Shown here: positions 63,159 through 64,000 of the stretch, piece by piece
Layout: every line of letters starts with the position of its first letter
How positions within the stretch are numbered: the stretch's first letter is position 1
NCBI GenBank assembly: GCA_016716835.1
Contig: JADJUW010000002.1
Span: forward strand, 434,001 to 498,000
Source of the DNA: Myxococcales bacterium
GTDB lineage: Bacteria > Myxococcota_A > Polyangia > Haliangiales > Haliangiaceae
DNA length: 64,000 nt
Direction of reading: 5' to 3'
Program-made: the position numbers and the translations under genes
The notes under the pieces: model-generated
The model's input: only the letters and a program-made list of their open reading frames with translations
Database searches by the model: none
Told to the model about the DNA's origin: nothing

Positions 63159-64000
63159 AAGCTCCCTTGTCGCCTTTTGAGGCCGCGCTCGCTGGTTATG
63201 AGCTCGACGGTGCTAGCGTCACGCTCGCGTGTGAACTTGCTCGCCTTGAGCCAGAAGACACAGATCAACCCGCGGCGGCGTGCTTGGCGTTGGCCGTGCT
63301 GCTGGCGCAGCGATCGGGACACACGCGACAGCCGCTGAGCGAGCAGGCGGTGCGGCAAGCAATCTTTGGCGCGCGCGAGCATGGCTTGCCTGCGGCCGTG
63401 AATGCCGCGATTGCAGCGGCCGTTGCGTATGCCACGCGGGCGCAGCGCACGCTGGTCAGCCACGAGGGCGCGAGCGCGCGACGCCCATTTGTCGTCGCCG
63501 GCGGTTATCTCTATGCGCAGCGCAACCATTGGCTAGAGGCGAGCCTTGGCGCACGTTTGCTGCAGCAGCGTCAGCGCGCCGATCGCGATGGCACACTCGA
63601 TGCCACGTCACCGGCGTGGCAGGCGATCATACGCGGCGGCGAGTTTGCGCTGTCGGACGAACAAGCAGCGGCGGTGGCGCTCGCGTTGCGGCGGCCGCTG
63701 CTCGCGATCAGCGGTGGGCCCGGCACCGGCAAGACCGCCATCATCACGGCTATGTTGCGCACCTGGGCCGCCAATGGCGTCAGCCGAGTCGCGCTGGCGG
63801 CCCCGACCGGCAAGGCCGCCAACCGCATGCAAACCGTCATTGCTGCGCAATTGGCGCGCCTATCGCCGCGTCTGGCGAGCGATGAGCTGCTCTGCGAACA
63901 GCCGCCGGCCGCACAAACGCTGCATCGTTTGCTCGGGTTTCAGGTCGCGCGCCAAACGTTTCGCCACGGCGAAGACGAGCCACTACCTTACGATCTCGTC
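63152..64000 (+). CDS. recD: Exodeoxyribonuclease V alpha chain (RecD), cut by the window end
   Basis: The first 283 codons are present. GTG 63152 overlaps the recB stop region and has TTGGAGG at 63141-63147. The N-terminal domain (SLGARLLQQRQRA) is followed by Walker A ISGGPGTGKTAIITAML, then LAAPTGKAANRMQ and QTLHRLLGFQ, the RecD signature. The frame is open to position 64000, so the C-terminal SH3-like part and the rest of the helicase lie beyond. The order recC-recB-recD gives a complete RecBCD operon. Confidence 0.92.
   Translation, partial: MVKAPLSPFEAALAGYELDGASVTLACELARLEPEDTDQPAAACLALAVLLAQRSGHTRQPLSEQAVRQAIFGAREHGLPAAVNAAIAAAVAYATRAQRTLVSHEGASARRPFVVAGGYLYAQRNHWLEASLGARLLQQRQRADRDGTLDATSPAWQAIIRGGEFALSDEQAAAVALALRRPLLAISGGPGTGKTAIITAMLRTWAANGVSRVALAAPTGKAANRMQTVIAAQLARLSPRLASDELLCEQPPAAQTLHRLLGFQVARQTFRHGEDEPLPYDLV

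Overview
The window looks like chromosomal DNA of a high-G+C Gram-negative bacterium, most likely a myxobacterium-type lineage (Myxococcota, formerly Deltaproteobacteria). This is an inference from gene content: a eukaryote-like Ser/Thr kinase with a PEGA domain, an FHA-type AAA+ regulator, PilZ-like and DnaJ fusions, an AgmX/PglI-type C-terminal domain, many lipoproteins, a PP2C phosphatase, an acyl-CoA-binding protein and an ILVBL-type lyase. I see no tRNA, rRNA, insertion sequence, prophage or CRISPR array. Genes are dense on both strands, with many 4-base stop/start overlaps. Layout: 1-3.6 kb holds a carboxynorspermidine operon and two small exported proteins. 3.7-13.8 kb is mostly minus strand: a PilZ-like/PEGA membrane protein, a tailed bacterial histone with its own terminator, a beta-propeller lipoprotein, a lidless Hsp70 coupled to a PilZ-DnaJ-TPR protein, and a penicillin-acylase-family lipoprotein. 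13.9-17.9 kb has hemE, an exported protein, an Rsm22-type methyltransferase and a PP2C phosphatase. 18.2-21.6 kb is a TRAP transporter operon. 21.6-31.7 kb has an orphan beta-class DNA methyltransferase, small orphan genes, tandem amidohydrolases (one frame-disrupted), a BNR-propeller/MoaD-like pair, a DUF4349-like lipoprotein, DinB and a 4-TM protein. 31.8-38.8 kb has divergent ACBP and ILVBL-type lyase genes, a HEAT-repeat M1 aminopeptidase, a divergent FHA/AAA+ regulator and a frameshifted lipoprotein gene. 38.8-48.5 kb groups cell-envelope and signalling genes (lipoprotein, TPR/PEGA-like proteins, Ser/Thr kinase, ferredoxin, TauE/SafE). 48.5-56.7 kb has an aconitase-superfamily protein, an exported SLOG protein, a TrmN6-like methylase, a LutA/GlpC-like protein, an MBL hydrolase, a lipoprotein and a lipid kinase. 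56.7 kb to the end is recC-recB-recD, with recD cut by the window edge. Two observations stand out. First, the small protein at 6101-6334 carries a histone fold (GRKTV loop, RD-clamp spacing) behind a lysine/alanine-rich tail. Second, many genes share one start architecture: a TANNNT -10 hexamer, exactly 6 bases, then ATG or GTG, with no Shine-Dalgarno sequence. This implies widespread leaderless transcription, and I used it to choose several start codons. Three single-base losses in G/C runs disrupt two genes and may be sequencing errors.
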